Positions 26,990 to 36,037 of a DNA stretch of 64,000 bases are shown in pieces. Every line of letters begins with the position of its first letter. Positions within the stretch are counted from its first letter, which is position 1. The position numbers were made by a program, and so were the translations under genes. The notes below the pieces were generated by a model. It worked only from the letters and a program-made list of their open reading frames with translations, had not been told where the DNA came from and did not search any database. The stretch is taken from NCBI GenBank assembly GCA_003132025.1, contig PKWJ01000007.1, positions 14,961 to 78,960 of the forward strand, given 5' to 3'. Origin of the DNA: Gammaproteobacteria bacterium (GTDB lineage Bacteria; Pseudomonadota; Gammaproteobacteria; Steroidobacterales; Steroidobacteraceae).

Positions 26990-27722
26990 GGCGGATCTGG
27001 CACTGGTGACCGGGGGCTCGCGCGGCATCGGCCGGGCCATCGCGCTCGCCCTTGGCGGCGCCGGCGCAACAGTGGTCGCGACGGCCACCACCGCCGAGGG
27101 CGCCAGCAAACTGAGCGCGGATTTTCGCGCCGCCGGGATCCGCGGCCGCGGCCTGGTCTGGCATGCCACCGAGCCGGCTTCAACCGACGCGCTGATCGAT
27201 GCCCTGGACGGGGCCGAAGGTCTGCCGACGATCCTGGTCAACAACGCCGGGATTGCCCGTGATGCGTTGATTTTGCGCATGAAGAGCGAGGATTGGGACC
27301 AGACGCTGCAGATCAATCTGTCGGCGGTGTTTCGCCTGTCGAAGGCCTGCCTGCGGCGCATGCTCAAGGAGCGACATGGCCGCATCATCAACATTGGATC
27401 GGTGGTCGGATCGATCGGCAATGCCGGCCAGGTGCACTACGCGGCGGCCAAGGCCGGACTTACGGGTTTCACCAAGGCCCTGGCCAAGGAAGTGGCTACA
27501 CGCAACATCACCGTCAATACCGTTGCCCCCGGTTTCATAGAGACGGATATGACACGCGCCTTGCCGGAGGCGCAGCGGGAGGCTTATCTGGCACAGATAC
27601 CGGTGGGCCGTTTTGGCACCGCCGAGGAGGTCGCCAATGCCGTGCTGTTTCTGGCTTCGCGCGAGGCCGGTTACATCACCGGGCAGACGCTGCACGTCAA
27701 CGGTGGCATGTACATGGGTTAA
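26982..27722 (+). CDS. fabG: 3-oxoacyl-ACP reductase (FabG)
   Basis: FabG reduces 3-oxoacyl-ACP with NADPH in each elongation cycle. It is a classical short-chain dehydrogenase: cofactor motif TGGSRGIG (10-17), NNAG at 87-90, and the catalytic S140, Y153 and K157 (HYAAAKAG). The 246-residue length is normal. The ATG overlaps the end of fabD by eight bases, indicating coupled translation. Confidence 0.96.
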   Translation: MFEADLALVTGGSRGIGRAIALALGGAGATVVATATTAEGASKLSADFRAAGIRGRGLVWHATEPASTDALIDALDGAEGLPTILVNNAGIARDALILRMKSEDWDQTLQINLSAVFRLSKACLRRMLKERHGRIINIGSVVGSIGNAGQVHYAAAKAGLTGFTKALAKEVATRNITVNTVAPGFIETDMTRALPEAQREAYLAQIPVGRFGTAEEVANAVLFLASREAGYITGQTLHVNGGMYMG

Positions 27723-27790
27723 AGTTCCTTACAAAGCTGGCCCTTGGCGCAAATAATCTGAATAATCAAGTACTCGCGCTGCGGGCGAAC

Positions 27791-27819
27791 TGGCGAGCGT
27801 CGGGGGGTTCCCCTACAAT
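27791..27819 (+). promoter_or_regulatory. candidate acpP promoter
   Basis: TACAAT at 27814-27819 resembles a -10 element, with TGGCGA (three of six matches) 17 bases upstream. The 174-base gap before acpP and the known high expression of acpP make a separate promoter plausible. Confidence 0.35.
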
Positions 27820-27896
27820 ACGCGCCCCGCGCGGAAGCGCCCCGAAACGGCGATCTGAAGTGGGTCCTAGTCAACACGAAAGAGGGTTATCAAAAG

Positions 27897-28139
27897 ATGA
27901 GCACCGTGGAACAACAGGTGAAGGCGATTGTTGCCGAACAGCTGGGTGTGAAGGCTGAGCAAGTGACCAACGCCGCCTCGTTCGTCGACGACCTGGGCGC
28001 CGATTCACTCGACACCGTCGAGCTGGTCATGGCGCTGGAAGAAGAGTTCGAGATCGAAATTCCGGACGAAGACGCTGAGAAGATTACTACCGTCCAACAG
28101 GCGATCGATTACATCAGCGAACGCCGCAACAAAGCCTAA
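27897..28139 (+). CDS. acpP: acyl carrier protein (AcpP)
   Basis: AcpP carries growing acyl chains on a phosphopantetheine arm attached to S37 in [10 protein letters not shown]. The 80-residue acidic protein has the standard four-helix sequence ([13 protein letters not shown] in helix III). AGAGGG lies a few bases before the ATG. It sits between fabG and fabF, as in most proteobacteria. Confidence 0.98.
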   Translation: MSTVEQQVKAIVAEQLGVKAEQVTNAASFVDDLGADSLDTVELVMALEEEFEIEIPDEDAEKITTVQQAIDYISERRNKA

Positions 28140-28171
28140 CCCGTCCTTGTTGCCGCGGTGCGTGGCGCCTC

Positions 28172-29425
28172 GTGAGTAAACGCCGGGTAGTTGTCACCGG
28201 GCTGGGCTTGGTGTGCCCGGTCGGGGGCAATGTGGCCGACGCCTGGGCCGCCATCCTGCGCGGCGAGAGTGGCATCGGCCCGATCACGCGTTTCGATGTT
28301 TCGGCATTCCCAACCCGTTTTGGCGGCGCGGTGCGCGGCTTCGCCGTCGATCAGTATATGAGCGTCAAGGACGCTCGCCGCATGGACGAGTTCATGCACT
28401 ACGGCATCGCCGCCGGCGTGCAGGCGGTGGGTGATTGCGGCGTGGACTTCGAGCGGCTCGACCGCGATCGGTGCGGCGTGGTCACCGGCGCCGGCATCGG
28501 CGGCCTGTGGACCATCGAGGAGACGTGCGCGGGGTATGTCGATTCCGGGCGCAATCCGCGCAAGATCTCACCGTTCTTCGTGCCTTCAACCATCATCAAC
28601 ATGATCTCCGGCCACCTGTCGATTCGCTATGGCCTGCGCGGACCGAACCTCGGCGTGGTCACGGCCTGCACCACCTCGACACACGCACTCGGCCTGGGCG
28701 CGCGCTGCATCCAGTATGGCGACGCTGATCTGATCATCGCCGGTGGCGCCGAAATGGCCACGACCCCTACCGGCCTGGGAGGCTTCGGCCAGGCGAAGGC
28801 GCTGTCGTCGCGCAACGACGCACCGCAGGCAGCCAGCCGTCCGTGGGATCGCGATCGCGACGGTTTCGTGCTGGGCGACGGCGGAGGCGCGATGGTGCTG
28901 GAGGAATACGAGCACGCGCGCCGCCGCGGCGCGCGCATCTATGCCGAGCTGATCGGCTTTGGCATGAGCGGCGATGCGCATCACATCACCGCGCCGCCCG
29001 AGGACGGGGATGGCGCGCGACTGGCGATGGTCAACGCGCTTGCCGATGCGCACATCAGCGGCGAGCAGGTGCAATACCTGAATGCGCACGCAACCTCGAC
29101 CGGGCTGGGCGACAAGGCCGAGACCATTGCCATCAAGCGCGCATTCGGCGAGCACGCGAAGAAACTGGCGGTCAGTTCCACCAAATCGATGACCGGGCAT
29201 CTGCTTGGAGCCGCCGGCGTGGTGGAGGCCATCTTCAGCGTGCTGGCGATCCGCGACAACGTGGCCCCGCCGACCACCAACTACGAACACCCCGACCCGG
29301 ACTGCGACCTGGATTACGTGCCCAATACCGCGCGGCCGATGAAAATCGATGTCGCGGTGTCGAACTCGTTTGGTTTCGGCGGCACCAACGGTACGCTCGT
29401 GTTCCGGCGCCTCGGCGGCGCCTGA
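28172..29425 (+). CDS. fabF: 3-oxoacyl-ACP synthase II (FabF)
   Basis: FabF condenses malonyl-ACP with acyl-ACP during chain elongation. The active-site cysteine is C166 in VVTACTTSTHALG, and the two histidines lie in NAHATSTGLGDK and SMTGHLLGAAG. The protein has 417 residues. The start is GTG at 28172, 32 bases after acpP. It closes the fatty-acid cluster. Confidence 0.97.
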   Translation: MSKRRVVVTGLGLVCPVGGNVADAWAAILRGESGIGPITRFDVSAFPTRFGGAVRGFAVDQYMSVKDARRMDEFMHYGIAAGVQAVGDCGVDFERLDRDRCGVVTGAGIGGLWTIEETCAGYVDSGRNPRKISPFFVPSTIINMISGHLSIRYGLRGPNLGVVTACTTSTHALGLGARCIQYGDADLIIAGGAEMATTPTGLGGFGQAKALSSRNDAPQAASRPWDRDRDGFVLGDGGGAMVLEEYEHARRRGARIYAELIGFGMSGDAHHITAPPEDGDGARLAMVNALADAHISGEQVQYLNAHATSTGLGDKAETIAIKRAFGEHAKKLAVSSTKSMTGHLLGAAGVVEAIFSVLAIRDNVAPPTTNYEHPDPDCDLDYVPNTARPMKIDVAVSNSFGFGGTNGTLVFRRLGGA

Positions 29426-29462
29426 ACGCTGCTGCCGCCTCGGGCGCGAAGGCTAGGCGCGC

Positions 29463-30911
29463 ATGGCACAGGTGGCAATCGCGGACAGTGTGCTGATACG
29501 GCCGGCGGCGGTCGATGACGATGCGCTGCGGCGGCTGGCGTATCGAGATCCCGACTCCTTTCCGGTGCTGTTCGACAGCGCCGCCCGCGGCCCGCTGAGC
29601 CGTTACTCGATATTGGCCGCCTATCCGCAGGCGGCCCTCTGGCAGGACGCAGGCGGGGGCCTGCATGCCCGCGGCATGCCGCTGCCGGCCAGCGGCGGCT
29701 TCCTCGCAGCACTTGAAGCCGCGCGGCGTAGCGATGGCTGCGACGCAGCGGGCGAGCCGGACGCGCCCGACGCGCCCGACGCGCCGGACGATGCGCGCGG
29801 GTGTGCGGCGGGGCCGTTTCGGGGCGGTTGGGTGGTCTTCCTGGGCTACGAGCTGGCAACCGAGATCGAGCCACGCCTGGATCTGGCGCCGCGCGTGCAG
29901 GTCGACGCCGCGGCCCCGGCCGCGTTTGCGCTGCGCATCCCGGCCGGGCTGGTGTACGACCATGTGGCGCGGCGGGCCTGGATGTTTGCGCCGGCGGGGC
30001 GCGAGGACCTGGTCGATGCCCTGGCCGCTGCGCTGGCCGCGTTGCCCGCGCGCGTCCCCGGGGTCTCTATAACCGTCGGGGTCGAGGAGGAAGCAGCGCA
30101 TTATTTCCGCGATCGCGTCGAGGCGGCGCTGGGCTACATTCGGGCCGGCGACATCTACCAGGCCAACCTGTCACGCCCCTGGCGCGGTGCACTTGCCCCC
30201 GAGGCATCGTTGAGCGCGGCGACGCAGGCACTGTACGAGCGCCTGCGGGCCGTGAACCCGGCGCCGTTTGCGGCCCTGGCGCAGTTCCAGGACTGGCGGC
30301 TGCTGAGTTCCTCGCCCGAGCGCCTGGTGCGGGTCGCGGGAAGGCGGGTCGAGACACGGCCGATCGCCGGCACCCGGCCGCGCAGCGGTGCTCTCGCTGC
30401 GGAGCCGGGCGAGATCGCAGCGCTGATCGCGCACCCGAAGGAGCGCGCCGAACACATCATGCTGATCGACCTGGAGCGCAACGACCTGGGTCGGATATGC
30501 CGCTCGGGCAGCGTCCACGTCGACGAATTCATGCGCATCGAGAGCTATCCGCACGTGCATCACATCGTGTCGAATGTGGTGGGCGAGTTGTTGCCGCAAT
30601 TGACGCCGATCGATGTACTGCGCGCGGTGTTCCCCGGCGGCACCATCACCGGCTGCCCGAAATTCCGCTGCATGCAGATCATCGCTGAACTGGAGGCCGA
30701 GGCGCGCCAGGCCTACACCGGCGGCATTGGCTTCATCAACTGCGATGGCTCGATGGATTTCAATATCCTGATCCGCAGCCTGACGCTGCATGAGCGGCGC
30801 GTGGAATTTCGCACCGGCGCGGGCATCGTCGCGGATTCGGACTGGCAGCGCGAGCTGGCCGAGACGCGCGCCAAGGCGCGCGGCCTGCTCGCGGCACTGG
30901 GCGCCGCTTGA
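29463..30911 (+). CDS. pabB: aminodeoxychorismate synthase component I (PabB-like)
   Basis: A chorismate-utilising enzyme that, with a glutamine amidotransferase, makes 4-amino-4-deoxychorismate for folate synthesis. The 482-residue protein has the C-terminal chorismate-binding domain (from about 200), including ETRPIAGTRPRSG, FPGGTITGCPKFRCMQII and YTGGIGFINCDGSMDF. The assignment as PabB rather than TrpE rests on the following gene, pabC, which overlaps it by four bases. One oddity is that E. coli PabB has PIKGT with a lysine nucleophile, while this protein has Ala at 302 (PIAGT), as in anthranilate synthase. No amidotransferase subunit gene is adjacent. Confidence 0.82.
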   Translation: MAQVAIADSVLIRPAAVDDDALRRLAYRDPDSFPVLFDSAARGPLSRYSILAAYPQAALWQDAGGGLHARGMPLPASGGFLAALEAARRSDGCDAAGEPDAPDAPDAPDDARGCAAGPFRGGWVVFLGYELATEIEPRLDLAPRVQVDAAAPAAFALRIPAGLVYDHVARRAWMFAPAGREDLVDALAAALAALPARVPGVSITVGVEEEAAHYFRDRVEAALGYIRAGDIYQANLSRPWRGALAPEASLSAATQALYERLRAVNPAPFAALAQFQDWRLLSSSPERLVRVAGRRVETRPIAGTRPRSGALAAEPGEIAALIAHPKERAEHIMLIDLERNDLGRICRSGSVHVDEFMRIESYPHVHHIVSNVVGELLPQLTPIDVLRAVFPGGTITGCPKFRCMQIIAELEAEARQAYTGGIGFINCDGSMDFNILIRSLTLHERRVEFRTGAGIVADSDWQRELAETRAKARGLLAALGAA

Positions 30912-31726
30912 GCGCTGCGCTCATCAACGGACAGGCCGGCGGCGGGATCGACAGCGCCGATCGGGGCCTGCAGTACGGCGACGGCCTGTTCGAGACCATT
31001 ACCTGCAGCGACGGCGAGCCACGCTGGCTGGCGCTGCACCTGGAGCGGCTGCAGCACGGCTGTGAGCGCCTGCGGATCGCATTCCGCGATATGGAACTGC
31101 TGCGGGCGGAGATCCGCGGCCTGGCGGCCGACCAGCGGCGCTGCATCGTCAAGGTGATGGTGACGCGCGGCACAGCGACGCGCCGCGGCTATGCGCCGGC
31201 CGGCGACGAGCGGCCGACGCGCATCGTCAGCCGGCATGAGTGGCCCGACCCGCCGCTGCGCGCCGCTTCCGGCTTTCAGGTCGGCATCTCGAGCGTGACG
31301 CTGGGCACCAATCCGCTGCTGGCCGGTCTCAAGCACCTCAACCGGCTCGAGCAGGTGCTGGCGCAGATGCAGCGTGATGCGCGTGCAGTGGACGAGGTAC
31401 TGATGTTGTCGACCGCAGGTCAGGTGATCGGTGGCAGCATGTCGAATGTGTTCCTGGCCGATGACAATGGATTGGTTACGCCCGAGCTGGGCGCCTGTGG
31501 CGTCGCCGGCGTGATGCGGCGCCTGGTGCTGGAGGCGGCAGCCACACTGGGTCAGCCAGTGAATGTGCGCCCGGTGGCGGGGAGCGAGCTGGCCGCGGCA
31601 CGCGAGGTGTTCGTCACCAACGTGCGCTGGGGAGTGCAATCGGTGCGGCTGCTCGACGGTCGGGCGCTGGCGGGCGATGCCCATGCACGCCGGCTGCACA
31701 CGGTGATCGATGCGTCGCGCGCTTAG
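30908..31726 (+). CDS. pabC: aminodeoxychorismate lyase (PabC)
   Basis: PabC, a fold type IV PLP enzyme, releases pyruvate from aminodeoxychorismate to give 4-aminobenzoate. RGLQYGDGLFETI (19-31) is the N-terminal family motif. The cofactor lysine is in LAGLKHLNRLEQVLA, and GGSMSNVFL follows. The 272-residue frame starts at TTG 30908, which overlaps the pabB stop in TTGA; no ATG precedes the first conserved motif. Its end overlaps mltG. Confidence 0.9.
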   Translation: MSAALINGQAGGGIDSADRGLQYGDGLFETITCSDGEPRWLALHLERLQHGCERLRIAFRDMELLRAEIRGLAADQRRCIVKVMVTRGTATRRGYAPAGDERPTRIVSRHEWPDPPLRAASGFQVGISSVTLGTNPLLAGLKHLNRLEQVLAQMQRDARAVDEVLMLSTAGQVIGGSMSNVFLADDNGLVTPELGACGVAGVMRRLVLEAAATLGQPVNVRPVAGSELAAAREVFVTNVRWGVQSVRLLDGRALAGDAHARRLHTVIDASRA

Positions 31727-32771
31727 TCTGCTGCTGGTGCTGCTGGTGCTGCTGGGCGCGGCCGCCTGGCTCGCCTGGATCGGCCTGGGCTGGCAGATGA
31801 ATCTACCGGCTGCCAACACAGCGCCGGTGCGGGTGCAGGTAGCGCCCGGCAGCAGCCTGCGCAGCACACTGCTGGCGCTGCAGCAGCAGGGCGCGCTGCG
31901 ACATGCGCGACTGGTGGAGCTGTATCTGCGGCTGCACGGGCCGACGCCGCGGCTGCAGTCGGGCACCTATGACGTGCCGCCGCATTCGAGCGCGCGCGAG
32001 GTGCTCGATCAGCTGATCAATGGGCGGGTGGTGCTCGAATCGGTGACCGTGGTCGAGGGCTGGAGCTTTGCCCAGATGCGCAGTGCCCTGGACGCGCATC
32101 CGGCCGTGGCGCACCAGTTGCGCGGGCTGTCGGCGCAGCAGCTGATGGGGGCACTGGGCCATCCGGGCGAGGCCGCCGAGGGACGCTTTTTTCCCGACAC
32201 CTACCGCTTCGCGGCCGGCACCAGCGACCGCCACATACTGGAACTCGCTTATGAACGCATGCAGGACGAACTGGATGCTGCCTGGAACAGTCGCGCTCCG
32301 GATCTGCCGCTGGCCAATCCGGATGAGGCGCTGATCCTGGCCTCGATCGTCGAAAAGGAGACCGGACGGGAGGATGAGCGCCCCAAAGTCGCCGCGGTAT
32401 TCGTCAACCGACTGCGATTGGGCATGCGGCTGCAGTCCGATCCGACCGTGATCTATGGCCTGGGTGAGGACTACGATGGGCACATCCACAGCCGCGATCT
32501 GGAGACCGATACGCCCTACAACAGCTACACCCGCAGCGGCCTGCCGCCGACCCCGATCGCGTTGCCGGGCGCCGCAGCACTGCAGGCGACGCTGCATCCG
32601 GCAGCCAGCGACGCGCTGTATTTCGTCGCCACCGGCAATGGCGATGGCACGCATCATTTCTCCGCCACCCTGGCGGAACACGACGTCGCGCTGCGCGCCT
32701 ACCTGCACAAGCTTGGGGTCGCGCCGGACGCGAAAGTGGCCGCGCCCCCAGCTTCCGGCAAGACGCCATGA
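31710..32771 (+). CDS. mltG: endolytic murein transglycosylase MltG
   Basis: MltG (YceG) cleaves nascent peptidoglycan strands inside the chain and is thought to set glycan length. It has an N-terminal membrane anchor (about 5-27), a LysM-like region, and a catalytic domain. The catalytic glutamate is E215 in ASIVEKETG, followed by RLRLGMRLQSDPTVIYGLG and YNSYTRSGLPPTPIALPG. The 353-residue length is normal. It overlaps pabC by 17 bases and tmk by four, so the series is tightly coupled. Confidence 0.95.
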   Translation: MRRALSLLLVLLVLLGAAAWLAWIGLGWQMNLPAANTAPVRVQVAPGSSLRSTLLALQQQGALRHARLVELYLRLHGPTPRLQSGTYDVPPHSSAREVLDQLINGRVVLESVTVVEGWSFAQMRSALDAHPAVAHQLRGLSAQQLMGALGHPGEAAEGRFFPDTYRFAAGTSDRHILELAYERMQDELDAAWNSRAPDLPLANPDEALILASIVEKETGREDERPKVAAVFVNRLRLGMRLQSDPTVIYGLGEDYDGHIHSRDLETDTPYNSYTRSGLPPTPIALPGAAALQATLHPAASDALYFVATGNGDGTHHFSATLAEHDVALRAYLHKLGVAPDAKVAAPPASGKTP

Positions 32772-33406
32772 CGGCACCCGGCAGGTTCATTAGCCTCGAA
32801 GGTATCGAGGGCGCGGGCAAATCGACCCTGGCGCGCGCGCTCGAGGCGACACTGACTGAGCGCGGCCTCACGGTGCGGCTCACACGCGAGCCCGGCGGCA
32901 CGCCCCTGGCCGAACGGCTGCGCACCCTGGTGCTCGAGCGCGGCGCCGAACGCATCAGTGCCGAGGCCGAGACGCTGCTGATGTTCGCGGCGCGTGCGGT
33001 GCACGTCGAGAATCTGATACTTCCGGCGCTCGACCGGGGCGAGTGGGTGATCTGCGACCGCTTCACCGACGCGACGCGCGCCTATCAGGGTGCGGGACGC
33101 GGCGTCGACGCCGCACTGATCGAGCGGCTGGCGGATACGGTGCATGGGACGCTGTGGCCACATCGAACACTGCTGCTGGACCTACCGGTGGAAGTCGGAC
33201 TTGCCCGTGCGCGACGGCGCTCCGCGGCCGGCGATCGTTTCGAAGACGAGGATCGGCGATTCTTCGAACGGGTGCGCGCGCGCTATCTGGCGCTGGCTGC
33301 GAGCGAACCGGCCAGGATGCGCGTGCTGGATGCGGCCGGCGCGCCAGATGACGTGGCCGCGCGGGCGCGGGCGGCCATCGCCGACCTGCTGCCGGGTGCA
33401 GCGTGA
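32768..33406 (+). CDS. tmk: thymidylate kinase (Tmk)
   Basis: Tmk phosphorylates dTMP to dTDP. The P-loop is EGIEGAGKST (11-20), the dTMP site includes REPGGTPLAE, and CDRFTDATRAYQGAGRG carries the DRF motif. The lid region RRSAAGDRFEDEDRRF is like that of the E. coli type. At 212 residues it is normal. It overlaps both mltG and holB by four bases. Confidence 0.96.
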   Translation: MTAPGRFISLEGIEGAGKSTLARALEATLTERGLTVRLTREPGGTPLAERLRTLVLERGAERISAEAETLLMFAARAVHVENLILPALDRGEWVICDRFTDATRAYQGAGRGVDAALIERLADTVHGTLWPHRTLLLDLPVEVGLARARRRSAAGDRFEDEDRRFFERVRARYLALAASEPARMRVLDAAGAPDDVAARARAAIADLLPGAA

Positions 33407-34434
33407 GCTCCGTGAGCCCGGTAAGCGCGCTGCCGCTGGCGCTGGATGCACCGTGGCTCGCGCCGCAGATCGAGCAGCTGCGGCGCGCGCGCGCGGCGCA
33501 CCGCTTTCCCACCGGACTTCTGATCCATGACGAGCGCGGAGCCGGCGGCGAGGCGCTGGCGCGCTTTGCCGCGCAGCTGGCGTTGTGCCGCGAGCCGCAG
33601 GCGCCCTGCGGACGCTGCCGTGATTGCCGCATGTTCGCGGCTGCACAGCATCCGGATTTCATCGAACTGCATCCGATCGAGGACTCGAAATACATTCGCG
33701 TGGAACAGGTGCGCGAGCTCACCGAGCAGCTGGTGCTGACTGCGCATGGCGGCGGGGCGACCGTGGCGCTGATATCGCCGGCCGACAGCATGAATGCCAA
33801 TGCGGCCAATGCGCTGCTCAAGTCGCTGGAGGAGCCGCGCGCCGGGGTAACCCTGGTCCTGGTGAGCGCAACGCCGTCGCGCATGCCCGCGACTATCCTG
33901 AGCCGCTGCCTGCGGTTGCGCATAGCCAGCCCGGCGCAGGCGATCAGTGTCGCCTGGCTTACGCGGGTGCGCGGCGACGGCCCATGGGCCACGGTCCTGG
34001 AGGTTCTGGGGGATGCGCCATTTGAGGCGCTGGACGTGGATGCCGCCGCGTTGGCACAGCTCAAGGCCGAAACCGACCGCAGCCTGAGCGACGCGCTGGG
34101 GGGTCGGATGGACATAGCGGCGACCGCTGAGCGCTGGGCCCGGTCCGAGACACTGGGCCTGCGGCTGGCCTGCCTTGAGACCTGGATCACAGCGCGCATC
34201 GATGACGCCGTAGGCGCGCAGCGTCAATCGTCGGAACTGCGTAGTAGCACGCACTTGCCAGAATCTGCTTCGGACATGAATATTGCAGTATTGCTGCGGC
34301 TGCTGGAGGGTATCTATGAGCTGCGGCGACTGCGGCTGACTTCCATCAACCGCTCGCTGGCGCTGGAGCAGCTGCTGTGGCAGCTACCTCGCGCCGGGCA
34401 GCGCGGCGGCGCCCGCGGCGGGATCGATCGTTAA
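33403..34434 (+). CDS. holB: DNA polymerase III delta-prime subunit (HolB)
   Basis: HolB is part of the clamp loader. The AAA-like domain keeps the zinc-binding cysteines in CREPQAPCGRCRDCRMF and the sensor region ANALLKSLEEP. As usual for delta-prime, the Walker A site is degenerate (DERGAGGEALA). Length is 343 residues. The start is GTG at 33403 overlapping the tmk stop. Confidence 0.92.
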   Translation: MSSVSPVSALPLALDAPWLAPQIEQLRRARAAHRFPTGLLIHDERGAGGEALARFAAQLALCREPQAPCGRCRDCRMFAAAQHPDFIELHPIEDSKYIRVEQVRELTEQLVLTAHGGGATVALISPADSMNANAANALLKSLEEPRAGVTLVLVSATPSRMPATILSRCLRLRIASPAQAISVAWLTRVRGDGPWATVLEVLGDAPFEALDVDAAALAQLKAETDRSLSDALGGRMDIAATAERWARSETLGLRLACLETWITARIDDAVGAQRQSSELRSSTHLPESASDMNIAVLLRLLEGIYELRRLRLTSINRSLALEQLLWQLPRAGQRGGARGGIDR

Positions 34435-34477
34435 CAGATTCAATCATTGAAGGTTTGACAAGGATCGTTCGGGGAAT

Positions 34478-34846
34478 ATGGCCAAGGACCCAAACTCCAG
34501 ATCGGGGATCAACAAGCCGGGCTTGCTGACGCTGACCATCAAGGACAAGAGCGCCCTGTATCTGGCCTATATGCCGTTCGTGCAGAACGGCGGCCTGTTT
34601 ATCCCGACCAACAGCAATTATCGCATCGGCGATGAAGTGTTCATGTTGCTCAATCTGATGGGTGAGGATGAGAAACTGCCGGTTGCCGGTCGCGTGATCT
34701 GGGTGACGCCCAAGGGCGCGCAAGGCAAGCGCACCGCGGGGATCGGGGTGCAGTTCTCTGACCAGGACCGCGGGCAGACCCGCACCAAGATCGAGAACTA
34801 CCTGGCGGGCGCCATCTCGGGTGATAAGGCGACGCATACGATGTAG
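34478..34846 (+). CDS. pilZ: PilZ domain type IV pilus protein
   Basis: A 122-residue PilZ protein of the type found after holB in Pseudomonas and Xanthomonas. There it is needed for type IV pilus assembly and does not bind cyclic di-GMP, because the RxxxR and D/NxSxxG motifs are absent. Here too the expected N-terminal RxxxR is missing. The fold is suggested by LAYMPFVQNGGLFIPTNSNY and PVAGRVIWVTPKG. It starts at ATG 34478 and is the last gene of the housekeeping block. Confidence 0.9.
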   Translation: MAKDPNSRSGINKPGLLTLTIKDKSALYLAYMPFVQNGGLFIPTNSNYRIGDEVFMLLNLMGEDEKLPVAGRVIWVTPKGAQGKRTAGIGVQFSDQDRGQTRTKIENYLAGAISGDKATHTM

Positions 34847-34886
34847 TTCGGCCGCACGCTGCCGCCGCCGCTGCCCAATCGCTACG

Positions 34887-34950
34887 AGTAATTACTTTAG
34901 AATTATGTCTTATAGATATAATTTTAAAGGCTAATACCAATCCAACCAAA
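34887..34950. other. AT-rich seam between housekeeping and catabolic regions
   Basis: This stretch is mostly A and T (for example ATAGATATAATTTTAAAGG), in strong contrast to the surrounding sequence. It contains -10-like hexamers but no coherent promoter, and no terminator hairpin with a T-run was found. It lies between pilZ and a convergent gene and may mark an old insertion boundary. Confidence 0.5.
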
Positions 34951-34968
34951 TGGTCATCGAGCAGCTAA

Positions 34969-35946
34969 TCATCGAGCCGGCGACAGTTTGAGGTAGTCGG
35001 CGCCGAGATCGAACTGGCCGTCAGCCAGCGCGCGCATCCATTGCGCCGTCTTCAGCGCACCGCCGAATGCAAAGAAATGCGGGGCCACCAGTTGCTGCGA
35101 GCTGCCTGCGTCGAGCGCGCGCGCCAATACGATCAGGTGCTGTTCGGGGGTGGTCGCCAGATGCGCCACCTGGCCAACATTGCCGAACGCGTGCGCTGCG
35201 GTGCGCAGCGATGTGCCGACGCCGCAACGAACTGCGAATTGCAATAACTTGACCAGCGGTGTCGGCCCGGCAATTCCGACGCGTACCGGCAAGCGGATGC
35301 CGTGGCTGGCGAGTTCGCGCTCCCAGGCATGGATGGCGCCGGGGTTGAAGCTGAACTGGCTGACGATGTGCACCGCCGTGCCGGTGCGCTCGCCGAAGGC
35401 CTGTTTTTGTGCCAGCGCCTGCCACAGGCCGGCCGCATCGATGGCCTGATGACCTTCCGGATGACCGGCGACGCCGATCGTGCCGATGCCGGCGTCGACC
35501 GTGGCGCCGCTGTCCAGGATCTGAAGCGTGCTGGAAAACTCGCCCAGCGGTTGCTGGCGGTCGCCCGCCACCAGCAGGATCTGCTCGACCCCGCCGCGTT
35601 TTAATTCGCCCAGTGCCGCCCGCAGCGCCTGCTCGCTGGCGATTCGACGCGCGACGATGTGCGGACTGGCGCGCAGCCCGTGCTGCTGCACCTGCAACGA
35701 CAATCGCACCACCTGATCGAGCGTCGCCTTGGGCGTATGCGCGACGTGCACGCAGCTGCCGGGCGGCAGCTGGCGGACGAGCGCTGGCAACAGCGGCTCA
35801 TCGCCCACGGCAATCTCGGTGGATGCCTGGCGCATCAGTGCAACGATGCGTGCCTTCACGCTGGCGGCGTTGCGTTCGGCGGGCGCGGCTTCGGACTTGT
35901 GGCTGCTCACATGCGCCTTTGGTGGGCTTGAGCGACGGTGACGCAT
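34969..35946 (-). CDS. methylenetetrahydrofolate reductase-like protein
   Basis: A FAD-dependent TIM-barrel protein of the MetF family. Family segments are recognisable: SPHIVARRI (like the PHLTC motif), ILLVAGDRQQP (ALRGD-like), IGVAGHPEGHQ and VSQFSFNPGA. The enzyme interconverts 5-methyl- and 5,10-methylene-tetrahydrofolate. I chose ATG 35946 (MRHRRSSPPK), giving 325 residues, because the sequence before it is unlike the family. It is divergent from the zinc alcohol dehydrogenase gene. Two tetrahydrofolate-dependent demethylase genes lie within 17 kb, so a role in recycling methyl-tetrahydrofolate seems more likely than methionine synthesis alone; that is inference. Whether it uses NADH is not visible. 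Confidence 0.75.
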   Translation of the reverse strand: MRHRRSSPPKAHVSSHKSEAAPAERNAASVKARIVALMRQASTEIAVGDEPLLPALVRQLPPGSCVHVAHTPKATLDQVVRLSLQVQQHGLRASPHIVARRIASEQALRAALGELKRGGVEQILLVAGDRQQPLGEFSSTLQILDSGATVDAGIGTIGVAGHPEGHQAIDAAGLWQALAQKQAFGERTGTAVHIVSQFSFNPGAIHAWERELASHGIRLPVRVGIAGPTPLVKLLQFAVRCGVGTSLRTAAHAFGNVGQVAHLATTPEQHLIVLARALDAGSSQQLVAPHFFAFGGALKTAQWMRALADGQFDLGADYLKLSPAR

Positions 35947-36037
35947 TGTCGATGCCACGATCGGCGCGGTGCAATGGCTGCGCGCGCCGAGTTCGCCGTC
36001 AGTCGAGTCGCCGTGCCCGGGCACGCTAGAATCGAGC

